Shown: positions 10,101 to 18,958 of the stretch, one piece after another
How the letters are laid out: each line of letters begins with the position of its first letter
Numbering within the stretch: position 1 is the first letter of the stretch
Source: Thecamonas trahens ATCC 50062
Lineage: Eukaryota > Apusozoa > Apusomonadida > Apusomonadidae
Direction: 5' to 3'
NCBI RefSeq assembly: GCF_000142905.1
Contig: NW_013657677.1
Span: 248,001-312,000 of the forward strand
Length of the DNA: 64,000 bases
Translations under genes and position numbers: made by a program
The notes under the pieces: generated by a model
Databases searched by the model: none
Told to the model about the DNA's origin: nothing
The model's input: the letters and a program-made list of their open reading frames with translations, nothing else

Positions 10101-11704
10101 GCCCGGCCAACTTTGTCGAGCTCACCTCGCACATCACCGTGCTCGAGGGCGGGACCGGTCCTATCACCGTTCTCGCCGTCTACTGTTCGCCGCCAGCTAC
10201 CGCTGCGAGAGGGACGTCCTCGGGTCACGGATCGGGCACGGGCTCTAGCGCTGAGGCAGGGAGTAGTCCTGTGAGGATGACCATGGCGGCCAATGCCTCG
10301 TCAGACGCAATGTCTAACGTGTCATCCACGTTGACAAATGGCGCGCGTATCGAGACAGCCATTTTTGAGCTGCACACGCTGTGGGAGCATGTCTTTGGCC
10401 TCATCGGCGCATCGTCTATCAGCCGCAACCGTGCCGAGATGGAGCGCAGTTTCCAGAGCCGGCTTTCCCGAACCTGGGATGCTGCCACTCCAGGCGGCGT
10501 TTTCGTTGCACCAGGCCTCGCCGTTGAGCTCGAGGCGTCCACTACAGCACACATCGAAGCTGTTCCCGGCTTGGACGGCGAGTCGAAAGCGCCACCGCGC
10601 GTTTTCCAATTCATTCGCCCGCACGACGTCGCCTTGCGCCACGAGCCAGCCACGGCTCACTTGCGCAAGCCAGCCGAGCTGGCGGAGGCCGCTCTTCTCA
10701 ATGCTGTCGAGAACAATAGCCCACGATCCAGCCGCGCAGAGCCGGCGCCCGCCGGATCAGGCATTGAGCTCCTCACCGCCGACGATATGAGCAACCTGAT
10801 GGCGCAGCTCGGACCGACCCACGTTGGGAGTGTGGCCAAGTCACACATCGCCGACTGTGCAGTCGACTCTGTCCACGGCGTCGCGGCGATGGGCAACGCA
10901 CGGCGGGTCCGAGTCAAGGTTCTCCTTCGGCAGGACATGGCGTTGGCGTCTCAACTCGTCAACTTTGGTCTCGCTTGCGTTTCCAGCTGGAAATGCTCTC
11001 GCGAGACACCGCATCTGGTCGGGCCTCTCGCCATCTGCCTCCAGACGCCGCACGTCGGCTTTGTCCTCCCGCAGTTCAGCGACGGCAGCGTCCGTGACGT
11101 CATGTCGCCGCAGCTGTCGACAATCGAAGTCCGATCGCTAGCGGAGGGAATGGCGCTGGCAGCAGCTGAGCTGCACGCCATCGTCGAACACGGCCATGGC
11201 GCGCTGCGTCCGTCCAACTTTCTGGTCACCAAGCGGCCTGACAGCTCGGAGTCGCCTTTGGTCGCCACCGGATGGGATGTTGCGCTTGTCGACTACGGCT
11301 TTGAATCGCTGCAATCCGCCGTCGGCACCCTGACCGCCGTACCGGATGCCTACTACATGTCGCCCGAGGACATGGCCGGTGTCATACTCTCCCGTGCAGG
11401 CGATGTCTTTGTCCTTGGCTCGATCCTCTTTGAGCTTTTCGCCGCTCGGCCAGCCTTTATCGGCCCATCCCCTCTCAAGGTCTCTTACGACATCCGCACC
11501 GGCTTTCGGCCAGACGTCTCGGCCTTTGATGTCCCCTCCACCGCCGTCCGTCATATCATTGAGCAATGCTGGTCAACCAACGCTGTCGCCAGACCCACTG
11601 CAGCCGAGGTCTACTCGCTCTTATCGACACTCTCGCTCTCAGACTTTGCCATCTCGGCTGGTACCACCTCGCTGCGCTACGGCTCGAACGGCAACGGCAG
11701 ATAA
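7188..11704 (+). CDS. Hybrid receptor kinase: solute-binding ectodomain, TM, TKL-like kinase, cyclase-like remnant, pseudokinase
   Basis: About 1505 residues after one frame correction. Order: signal peptide (1-20); a region resembling bacterial family-1 extracellular solute-binding proteins (about 37-430); a chitobiase/hexosaminidase C-terminal-like module (about 441-525, YTLDGTAPH); one membrane helix (about 543-570); a TKL/Tyr-like kinase (about 586-905). This kinase keeps GAGAFG, the VAVK lysine, HGDFKSLN (D709), DFG and APE, so it looks active. Next, about 910-1140 resembles a degenerate class III nucleotidyl cyclase (PGGVFVAP, PPRVFQF). A second kinase-like domain (about 1210-1480) has HGALRPSN, so the catalytic Asp is missing. 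The frame breaks by -1 at about 10001-10004; without correction the first frame stops at 10097. Ligand unknown. A sugar, peptide or prey metabolite is inferred only from the ectodomain family. Alternatively these are two genes, but the cyclase-like sequence spans the break. Confidence 0.75.
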
Positions 11705-11759
11705 CCCAAAAAGGTACGGTCGTTCGGACGAGTTGTCGCGCGTCTCAAAGTGAACAACT

Positions 11760-12429
11760 CGATGATGCTCGACTTCCAGATCACCGGCCGACGCTGCGCA
11801 ACGCCTGCTTGGCCTGTGGCTGGAGGTGGGAGGCGCGCCCGCACGTGATGGCGGCCGACACGTAGACACCCGCCTGAAGGATGCCCGAGTTGCTGTCGCG
11901 GTGACGACCCCGACGACCGGGAAGGAGAGCATCACAGAGTTGAACACAGCGGCCAGACGGGAGAGCGGGAGAACGTTGTGGATCTTCTTGCGACGGACGA
12001 GCTTGCCGGTCGGCGTGGCTGAAGCCGACATGAGGAGCGAGGAGGTGAGGCGGAGGCGCGTGAGGCCTTTTCGAGGACGAGCATGTCGCGCGACGCGAAC
12101 GCGCCGGCGAGCGCCGAGTTCATTTCGTGGACGCTCGAGCAGACGCCCGCGGCGGAACTCGGCAAAGGCGTCGGGGTGCGTGCCGTCAGCGGCAAAGACC
12201 GAGTCGGCGAGCGAGGAGACGTCGTCCAGCGTCGGCGCCGCGCACGGAAGCATACCATCACGTAGTGCATGAACAAGAAGAACAAGTCAGGCTCGCCGCC
12301 AGCGCGCTTTGATGACCGCCGCGCGCCGCTGGTGTCTGCGCGCGCCCGTTTCACGCTCGTGGCCAGTCCGCCCGTCGTCGCCGTCGTCTTCTCGCGCGCA
12401 GAGTGGTGGAACGAGCGCGCGCCTTCCAC
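11760..12429 (-). pseudogene. Possible decayed or mis-sequenced gene, unknown
   Basis: The minus strand carries protein-like fragments in different frames: one containing LADSVFAADGTHPDAFAEF, one containing MNSALAGAFASRDMLVLEK, one containing VLPLSRLAAVFNSVMLSF, and one containing SNSGILQAGVYVSAAITCG. Joining them needs shifts in both directions, unlike the uniform -1 breaks elsewhere, so decay is as likely as sequencing error. I do not recognise the family. Confidence 0.25.
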
Positions 12430-12771
12430 TCGCCCGCGATGAGCGCGACGTGCGACGACGCCACGCCGTCTACGACCACCTACGCACGTCGATACACAGA
12501 GACGTCGCCAAGCATACCATCACGTAGTGCATGAACAAGAAGAACAAGTCAGGCTCGCCGCCAGCGCGCTTTGATGACCGCCGCGCGCCGCTGGTGTCTG
12601 CGCGCGCCCGTTTCACGCTCGTGGCCAGTCCGCCCGTCGTCGCCGTCGTCTTCTCGCGCGCAGAGTGGTGGAACGAGCGCGCGCCTTCCACTCGCCCGCG
12701 ATGAGCGCGACGTGCGACGACGCCACGCCGTCTACGACCACCTACGCACGTCGATACACAGAGACGTCGCC
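12248..12771. repeat. Perfect tandem duplication, 2 x 262 bp
   Basis: Bases 12248-12509 are repeated without a visible difference at 12510-12771. The unit starts with AAGCATACCATCACG and ends with GACGTCGCC. Each copy contains a 57-codon plus-strand ORF (12269-12442 and 12531-12704, beginning MNKKNKSG) and a minus-strand stretch containing DLFFLFMHYVMV. Perfect identity means a very recent duplication or an assembly artefact. Neither ORF is recognised. Confidence 0.9.
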
Positions 12772-13080
12772 CTGCGGCATGTCCGAGTGTATGTTTGTGG
12801 GTGTATGTGTGTGGGTGTGTGTGGGGGGTCGAGTGTGCGCGAGTCCGCGAGTCAGAGACCAGCGACTCAACATTGGCCTCGCACGTCTAGAGCTCCGGGT
12901 TCTCCTGCCTGATCTCCAACTACGGCGTCTACTCATACATCTACATAAACAATTCCTGGGACCGCGTGGCAAGCCGCGGCGACCGGTGTTGGGCCGGTGG
13001 CTGTCGGAGGTCGGGAAGGGACGACGCACCACACTCGTCTCGAACCTGGCCTCCAACGTCCCAGTCCAACACCAAAGGCC
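12772..13080. other. Non-coding 5' flank of the TEDC1-like gene
   Basis: A GT-rich stretch at 12790-12825 is followed by mixed sequence. I see no supported gene here. It is the probable promoter and 5' UTR of the next gene. Confidence 0.4.
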
Positions 13081-14659
13081 ATGCAGGCCGTAGAGGTCAA
13101 GCCGGCACTAAGCTATGTGTGCAGACTGCTGCATGCACAGGGCGTGAGTCATGCCCTCGTTCCCGAAGTCCTCCGCGCCGCAAAGCACAACTCGAACCGC
13201 TCGTTCTCGGCGGCGGCCGATACGGTGACTTCGCGGCTGTGGCACGCACTGGCCGATGTCCTGGTCGTTGCTGCTGCCGGTCCGCTGGCAGAGGTCTCTG
13301 ATGAGACTACTAGGATTGCTGCTTCCCATCTCAAGGCCGCCCGTAGAGCGTCTATCGCCCATGGCGCCAGCGAACACGCCCTCCCGCTGCGTGACGCCCT
13401 CCCCCGGCCGTCGCCGCCTCGCTCTCCGCTCACTACGATCATGTTTTGAGTGAGGTCGACAAGGCCGAGCTGAGACATCCGCTTAGCATGCAGCCGCGAT
13501 CGCTGCTCCTAATTTTGGGTCGGGTCCTTGCCGCCGGTCAGCTGCTCTCGAGCCTGCTCGCGGCATCGGTTCCGGTCCCTCCCAGTGTTGCCCACCCGGC
13601 GGTCCTGGGTCTTGATGGAGTTGTGCATGATGAACCGCCGCCTGCGGCACAAGGGCAGCTAGAACTCGGCAGTGTGCCGAGCGCGAGTGGCGGAAGCTCG
13701 GATAGCGTGCTGAGCGCCAACGGGCTGATGGCTCAGCTGGGGCGGGTCCGCGTCGCCGTGGGTGCGGTGGCCACGCTGCGTGCGCAGGCAAGTGCCTCGG
13801 CAGCATGGCTGCGCAACGAGGGTGTTGCTCCGTCGCTAATGACGGGCTGGCTGGCGGCACGACCGGACGCCTGCGCCGCAATCACCACCATGCTCGATGA
13901 TGCCCATAGGTGGCTGCTGGCCCGCGCCGAGGGCGCAGCCAAGCTCGAGGTCTTCTGGCGATGGATGGTGTCAGTAGCTGCTGTGCGCACGACGCAAGGC
14001 GGAGCGCCCAGCGGGCCAACGGTTGACAATCTTGACCAAAAACTGCCCTTGGATGCTGTGGCAGCAGCGAGAGTCGACGATCTCGTTGCGCGCGCACCGA
14101 AGGCTCTAGCGCGATCAACCTTTGCGTCGCTCCGCAAGGCCATGGGCGAACTTCTGCCGCTGTTTGAGGCTATCCAGGGGGCGTGGGAGGAGTCGCCGAG
14201 CAGTAGCACCGGGGAGAGCGACTACGGGACAGAGCCCACATTTGTTGCCCCGCCCCTTGCCTTGCTGAACGCAGCGTCGCTGTTACGGCGTACCTTCGGC
14301 ATCGCCACTCGGGCGCCGGGCGTGGCAGCGGTGCCTCCATCTCAGGGCCCAACAACAGCGCTGTGCCAGAAGCGCGCCATACAGCAGCGCAGCGTCAACT
14401 TGCGACGACTGCTGTAGAAGCTGCGCTGCTGGCACCGCTGGCCGAGGCACACGCAGCGAGTGGTGGGAGCTTGTACACGTTACGCCAGCGTGGTGCAGGC
14501 GCCCGTGGCGGCACCTTGGTCTCTGACGAGCTTGTGCGGCTGCGCAAGCTCATCACCGACGCGGACGCCCAGCTAGCAGACGCACAGGCCCATGCAAGCG
14601 CGGCGCTGAATGTCCAGCTTGATCGTGCAAAGAGTCAGTTTAAGCTCCTTCGCCGCTAG
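13081..14659 (+). CDS. TEDC1: TEDC1-like (tubulin epsilon and delta complex protein 1)
   Basis: About 526 residues after correction of two breaks. Features match the order of human TEDC1: an N-terminal helical segment (ALSYVCRLLHAQGV), LLLILGRVLAAGQLL, a central LMAQLGRVRVAVGAV segment, and KLEVFWRWM, equivalent to the REL/VFWQWM signature. TEDC1 and TEDC2 bind epsilon- and delta-tubulin and are needed to make stable triplet-microtubule centrioles. The first -1 break is in CCCCC at 13401-13405; one more C gives a smooth DALPPAVAASLSAHYDHVL. A second -1 break lies near 14330-14345. After that the helical C-terminus ends in KSQFKLLRR. The TAG stop overlaps the opposing stop of the next gene in one CTAG. 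The similarity is remote and judged by eye. Confidence 0.55.
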
Positions 14660-16794
14660 GCCCGGGCCGTCCAGACAAAGGCGCCGCCGCGAGCGTACTC
14701 GTATTGGCCGAGGGCCACGTAGTTGCCGGCACCGTCCGAGGCGAGCTGGGTGAACTGGAGAACATTGCGCGATACGGCCGGCGGAGGAACGTCCTTGAAC
14801 GACGTGCCATCTGTAGAGTAGAGCATCTTCTCGCCGGCAGAGACGACATAGCCATCGCTGCCTCCGGCAAGGGCCGAGATGTGGGCAATGATTTCCTCGC
14901 CGTCGATGGTGCCGTTGAACGTGGCAACGCGAGTCCACTTTTCCCCGCCGCCCCACACAAAGACCTCCGACTCGTGCGAGCACTGCAGGAAGATCTTGTC
15001 CCCGGCAGCGTAAACAGTGCCGTAGAAGGAGCAGCCCTGGAGCGGGCGGAGGACGTCGTGCCAATGTTCGCCGTCGGTCGACCGCACAAGCTTGGGATGC
15101 GTCTCGCCCTGAGCAAAGGCCCAGAACGCGCCGTCGCCAAATAAGAGCTGGGTGAAGGCAGGAAGCGGGTCGATGACCGAGCCGCGAGCCTCGTACGTCT
15201 TCTTGAACTCACCGGTCAGCGAGGAGGCCATCCACAGGTGGGCATGGTAGCCGAGCGCGTCGGCATAGACCCAAACACCGTTGCCGTAAGCAAACCCGGC
15301 AACGCCGTACGTCGGCGTCACTGACGTCCAGCTGGTACCGGCCACCGGATCGGCAGCGCAGTTGAGCGAGCCAGAGGTGTAGCCGCAGATAGAGCCATCA
15401 TCGGTGACAAACATGTTGCTGAGGTTGATCGGCGGCAGCGGCGACGGCTTCCAGCTTGTGCCGTTGTCGGTCGAGACAAGGAGCGACGACTCACCGAGCG
15501 CTAGGAACACTTTTCCGTGGTGGTAGTAGGTGAGCGCGGTCCACTCGTTGGGCACAGGCCCGTTGGCATGGACCTCAAACTGGGCAAGCGTGGAAGCCGA
15601 GTCGACGGTGGCAGTCGCCACAAAGCCATAGTCGCCAAGCGCGACCATGAGCTGAGTGGTTGAGCCTGGCGAGGTGATAACACTCAGATGACGCTGTGCA
15701 GGCATGGACTTGGTCGCAACAGGCGTGGCAAAGCCAGCATCCAATACAACCCGCGTCACATTGCTCGGCGTCGCCTCGGCCCACCACCGCACAATGCCGC
15801 TGCCGGCCGATGAGACCGCGACCCGCAGCAGTGACGGCGTGTCGGCAACGCCGTCGAGCACAATCTCGGTCGGAAGCAAAGACCAGCTCATCGTGTGCAG
15901 ACCGGTGTCAGCGGTCTTTGGCTCGCCGCGCAGCGCGCGCAGCTTGGCCACACCGCCGACGACGTCAACAACGACAACAAGGATTGCGCCGCCGTCAAGA
16001 GAGGCTACCGAGTGGACGCGAGCGATCGACAGCTTGCTTGTCCGCGCCAGCGGCAGAGTGACGTTGACAAACTGCGCAGACGACGCCACATCCAGCGGCG
16101 CGAGAGTGATCTCGTAGGCGTCGGCCGCGCCGAGCTCGTAGCCATAAATGGCCCAGCCATCAGCAAGGCCGACGGCGCGAGGCACAGCCGCCGAGGGTGC
16201 CCACGGCGAGTCGATCTTCTTCCAGCTCTGGCACCCACCGGGAGAGAGGTAGAACGCGTTGGTCGTCGGAGGAGGGGCGTTTGGCGGGTATGTCGGGTCG
16301 GTCGGCGTCATGAGCACGACATCCGACGACGGCGACGCGGCCAGCGCGCCGGGCCACGAGTCGGGCACGCTCGCGGTCGGCTTGGCCAACCCGGCCGAGC
16401 TCGGCCCGTCAAAGACAAAGAAGCTTGTGCCCTCCATCGGGAAGCGGGAGACGGCAGCGCAAAACGAGGCCGCGCTCTCGAGGACCACCAGCGACGACGA
16501 CAGGACGTTGGTGGAGAGCGAGTACTCGAGAGAAGCGAGCGTGGAGACCGCCGACGGTGGAGCTTGTGCCACCGATGCACCGGCAGGCAGCCAAAGAAGG
16601 GTGGGGTACACGGCATCCGTTTCGTCCGTCCCTGCACGGAGCACACAGCGAGAAGAGGAGCAGGCAACGGCGATGAGGTCCAGGGCGGTGTAGGCAGGCG
16701 ACGACTGCTTCCAGGCAGTGGGGAACGTTGCTGCAGATGCAACTGTGAGTGCCACCATGGTCATAGCCACTGCTACTGCCACAGCATAGTACAT
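14656..16794 (-). CDS. Secreted Asp-box (BNR-like) beta-propeller protein
   Basis: A 712-residue protein. The ATG at 16794 starts a clear signal peptide (MYYAVAVAVAMTMVALTVASA). At least three Asp-box-like motifs appear: STDNGTSW, STDGEHW and STDGTSF. The sequence between them has the short beta-strand, W/G-rich look of propeller proteins such as sialidase-like or sortilin-like folds. There are many Thr/Ser and a few Cys, with no membrane helix after the signal peptide and no visible catalytic motif. The substrate or ligand is unknown. It is divergent from the coiled-coil gene (232 bp) and convergent, with overlapping stop codons, with the TEDC1-like gene. An open reading of 24 extra codons upstream starts only with TTG and was excluded. 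Confidence 0.6.
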   Translation of the reverse strand: MYYAVAVAVAMTMVALTVASAATFPTAWKQSSPAYTALDLIAVACSSSRCVLRAGTDETDAVYPTLLWLPAGASVAQAPPSAVSTLASLEYSLSTNVLSSSLVVLESAASFCAAVSRFPMEGTSFFVFDGPSSAGLAKPTASVPDSWPGALAASPSSDVVLMTPTDPTYPPNAPPPTTNAFYLSPGGCQSWKKIDSPWAPSAAVPRAVGLADGWAIYGYELGAADAYEITLAPLDVASSAQFVNVTLPLARTSKLSIARVHSVASLDGGAILVVVVDVVGGVAKLRALRGEPKTADTGLHTMSWSLLPTEIVLDGVADTPSLLRVAVSSAGSGIVRWWAEATPSNVTRVVLDAGFATPVATKSMPAQRHLSVITSPGSTTQLMVALGDYGFVATATVDSASTLAQFEVHANGPVPNEWTALTYYHHGKVFLALGESSLLVSTDNGTSWKPSPLPPINLSNMFVTDDGSICGYTSGSLNCAADPVAGTSWTSVTPTYGVAGFAYGNGVWVYADALGYHAHLWMASSLTGEFKKTYEARGSVIDPLPAFTQLLFGDGAFWAFAQGETHPKLVRSTDGEHWHDVLRPLQGCSFYGTVYAAGDKIFLQCSHESEVFVWGGGEKWTRVATFNGTIDGEEIIAHISALAGGSDGYVVSAGEKMLYSTDGTSFKDVPPPAVSRNVLQFTQLASDGAGNYVALGQYEYARGGAFVWTARA

Positions 16795-17026
16795 GGCGCG
16801 GTACAGGGTGTGTGGTAGGTGGGGAGTGGGGTGGAGGGCTACGAGGGTGATCAGGTTGCCAGCCAAGCTGGTGATCAGCCACGTCGGGGGAAAAGGTCGT
16901 GAACTTCGCTCTGTGACCGCACACCCACCGACCTACAGCAGCAGACACCCGCGCCAAAGCAATTGCACTCGACTTGACGAGGCCACCGCGGTTGCTTGGG
17001 CAAGCGCTTCCCGCTGAGTTGGTCAA
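16795..17026. promoter_or_regulatory. Divergent promoter region
   Basis: A 232-bp gap between two ATGs pointing apart. It contains GAAAAGGTCGT at 16889-16899, similar to AAAAAGGTCGT at 6964-6974 in another divergent spacer. No TATA box was seen. Confidence 0.35.
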
Positions 17027-18916
17027 ATGGCAAGGGTGGGTGACATAGCCATGCCGCAGCCACAACGGGCGGATGGGTCAGCTCGAGGCGGCGCCACCGC
17101 GGCGGGCGCGGTGGGAAGCTCAGAGCGGCACGGCGGGCGCGGGTCAGAAGATGTCCAGTCGGAGCAACATGCGCTCGTTGAGCGCTCGCAGAGGCTGCAG
17201 GCTGCTGCTGCTGCTTTGTCGACGAGAAGGCCACCGCCAAGAAGAACAGCAACGGCAAGGTCGCTCAAGCCGGGCTTCTCGACCATGACCCTCAAACGGC
17301 ACGACAACAACATCGACCAGATCCGGGCGATCATTGCGTCGCTCGAGGATGCAGTAGCAGAAGGTGGCTCGCCACGAGCGTCGCCGGTCCCGTCAGCCGG
17401 TGTGGGTGAGAAGCGGGTGGCCACGGCCGAGCCGCACCGGCCGCGACCGCGAGCCAACCCATACGCCACCATCCGGGCCGCGCCCGCAGCTCAGACTGAA
17501 GTGTCACGGCCAGTCGTGGGCGGTGAGCCGCCAGTCATCTCGACGCAGCTCTCGATGCTCTCGAAGCGATTCGAGTCGCTCACCAGGCTAGTGGGAACGT
17601 CGAACCAGATCCGCAACTTGCAGCGGACGCTGTCGCGGCTTCGCAACGCAGGCCCTGACGAGATCGCCACCGCAGCGGCAAGCTTTGACGGCGGAAGCGA
17701 TGGTGAAGAAGCCGGGCGTGCTGACCTCGCTGCGCTTCAAGCTTCAATTTCCGAGCTGGAGGAGACCAAGACAAGACTCGCTGCCGAGCTGAGCGAGGAA
17801 GAGAGCAAGCTAGTGGCGGTCAAAGATCTGCAGGTGCTGTCAACGAGTGGCCATGCCGCGCCAGGCGTCGACATGGCGCAACTCGTCGAGGTATTTGCCA
17901 CTTTTGAAAACTTGCAGGAGGTGATGGCTGAGCGCGAAGCCGCCGAGGCCGAGGCTCGCAACGAAATGGACGAGCTCCGCGCCAAGATTGCCCGCCTGGA
18001 GGACAAGTACATGGAGGAGTCGTCGGCCATCCGCGCCCGGCACAGGGCCCAGATCAGTGATCTCCGGCAGAAGAACGACGGATTGACCGAGGCGCTCTCG
18101 GCCAAGACGAGCGAGCTTGACGCGATGTCAACCCAGCTGGCACAGGCGAAGGAGGTTATTAGCTCGCTGACCGAGACTCGCCGCATGTTGGAGCGCGACT
18201 GCCGAGCCTACCAAAACAAGGTATCTGTCCTCTCGCAGTACTACCAGGCCCAACTCAATGGCGCCGCGCTCGACGGCCTCGACGACGTCAGCTCCAAGCT
18301 CGAGGCTGCTGAGGCCGGCGTAGCTCTCGAGCACGAGAAGGAGACGCTTCAGCTCAACCTGAAGATTTTCCGGCTCTCCGAGGAGAACGCCAAGCTCAAG
18401 GCTATCCAAACTCGGCACGAGACGAAGCTGGGTGTCTACGTTGGTCTCAACCAGGCGCTTGACAACACCATTCTCTCGTACGAGCATGAGATCGACGTGC
18501 TGCAGGACGCCAAGTCGCAGCTCGAGCACACCGTCGCCTCACTCCGAGACAAAATCGCCGCCCTCAAGCGAACAAGCGGACCGCGGGCGGAGGTGGCCAA
18601 ACTGTCGTCAGCGGGCGGCGGTAGCGCTTCGCTTGCACCCGTCAGCGAGGTCGACGTTTCCGAGCTGGCAGGCAAGGCGCGCTCTCTCCGGCGCGCCGCC
18701 GCCAAGGCCGAGCTGGCCGTCACGACAGCTGAAAACAAGCTCGCGGCGCTTCTTGCTATGCAGACCTCGATAGCCGAGGCGGTGGCTGAGTCGGCGAATG
18801 CCCCCATCGACGTCGTCACCCACGCCACAGCTGTCCTCGATGCCCGCGAGGCAGAGCACGCCCAGACTGTGGCGCAGCTCGAGGCACGCATCCTTAAGCT
18901 TGAACAGCGGAGCTGA
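17027..18916 (+). CDS. Coiled-coil protein of unknown function
   Basis: A 629-residue intronless protein starting at the ATG at 17027. The first 200 residues are basic and disordered (PPPRRTATARS). From about 225 to the end it is nearly all heptad-rich helix (for example MAEREAAEAEARNEMDELRA), with short breaks near 280 and 530-545. There is no membrane segment or catalytic motif. Such proteins in flagellates are often cytoskeletal, axonemal or centrosomal, but nothing specific identifies this one. The tyrosine phosphatase gene begins 43 bp downstream on the same strand. Confidence 0.7.
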   Translation: MARVGDIAMPQPQRADGSARGGATAAGAVGSSERHGGRGSEDVQSEQHALVERSQRLQAAAAALSTRRPPPRRTATARSLKPGFSTMTLKRHDNNIDQIRAIIASLEDAVAEGGSPRASPVPSAGVGEKRVATAEPHRPRPRANPYATIRAAPAAQTEVSRPVVGGEPPVISTQLSMLSKRFESLTRLVGTSNQIRNLQRTLSRLRNAGPDEIATAAASFDGGSDGEEAGRADLAALQASISELEETKTRLAAELSEEESKLVAVKDLQVLSTSGHAAPGVDMAQLVEVFATFENLQEVMAEREAAEAEARNEMDELRAKIARLEDKYMEESSAIRARHRAQISDLRQKNDGLTEALSAKTSELDAMSTQLAQAKEVISSLTETRRMLERDCRAYQNKVSVLSQYYQAQLNGAALDGLDDVSSKLEAAEAGVALEHEKETLQLNLKIFRLSEENAKLKAIQTRHETKLGVYVGLNQALDNTILSYEHEIDVLQDAKSQLEHTVASLRDKIAALKRTSGPRAEVAKLSSAGGGSASLAPVSEVDVSELAGKARSLRRAAAKAELAVTTAENKLAALLAMQTSIAEAVAESANAPIDVVTHATAVLDAREAEHAQTVAQLEARILKLEQRS

Positions 18917-18958
18917 CTCTCCATCCCCCCCTCCTTCCAGCTGCGGCCACATTCAGTC

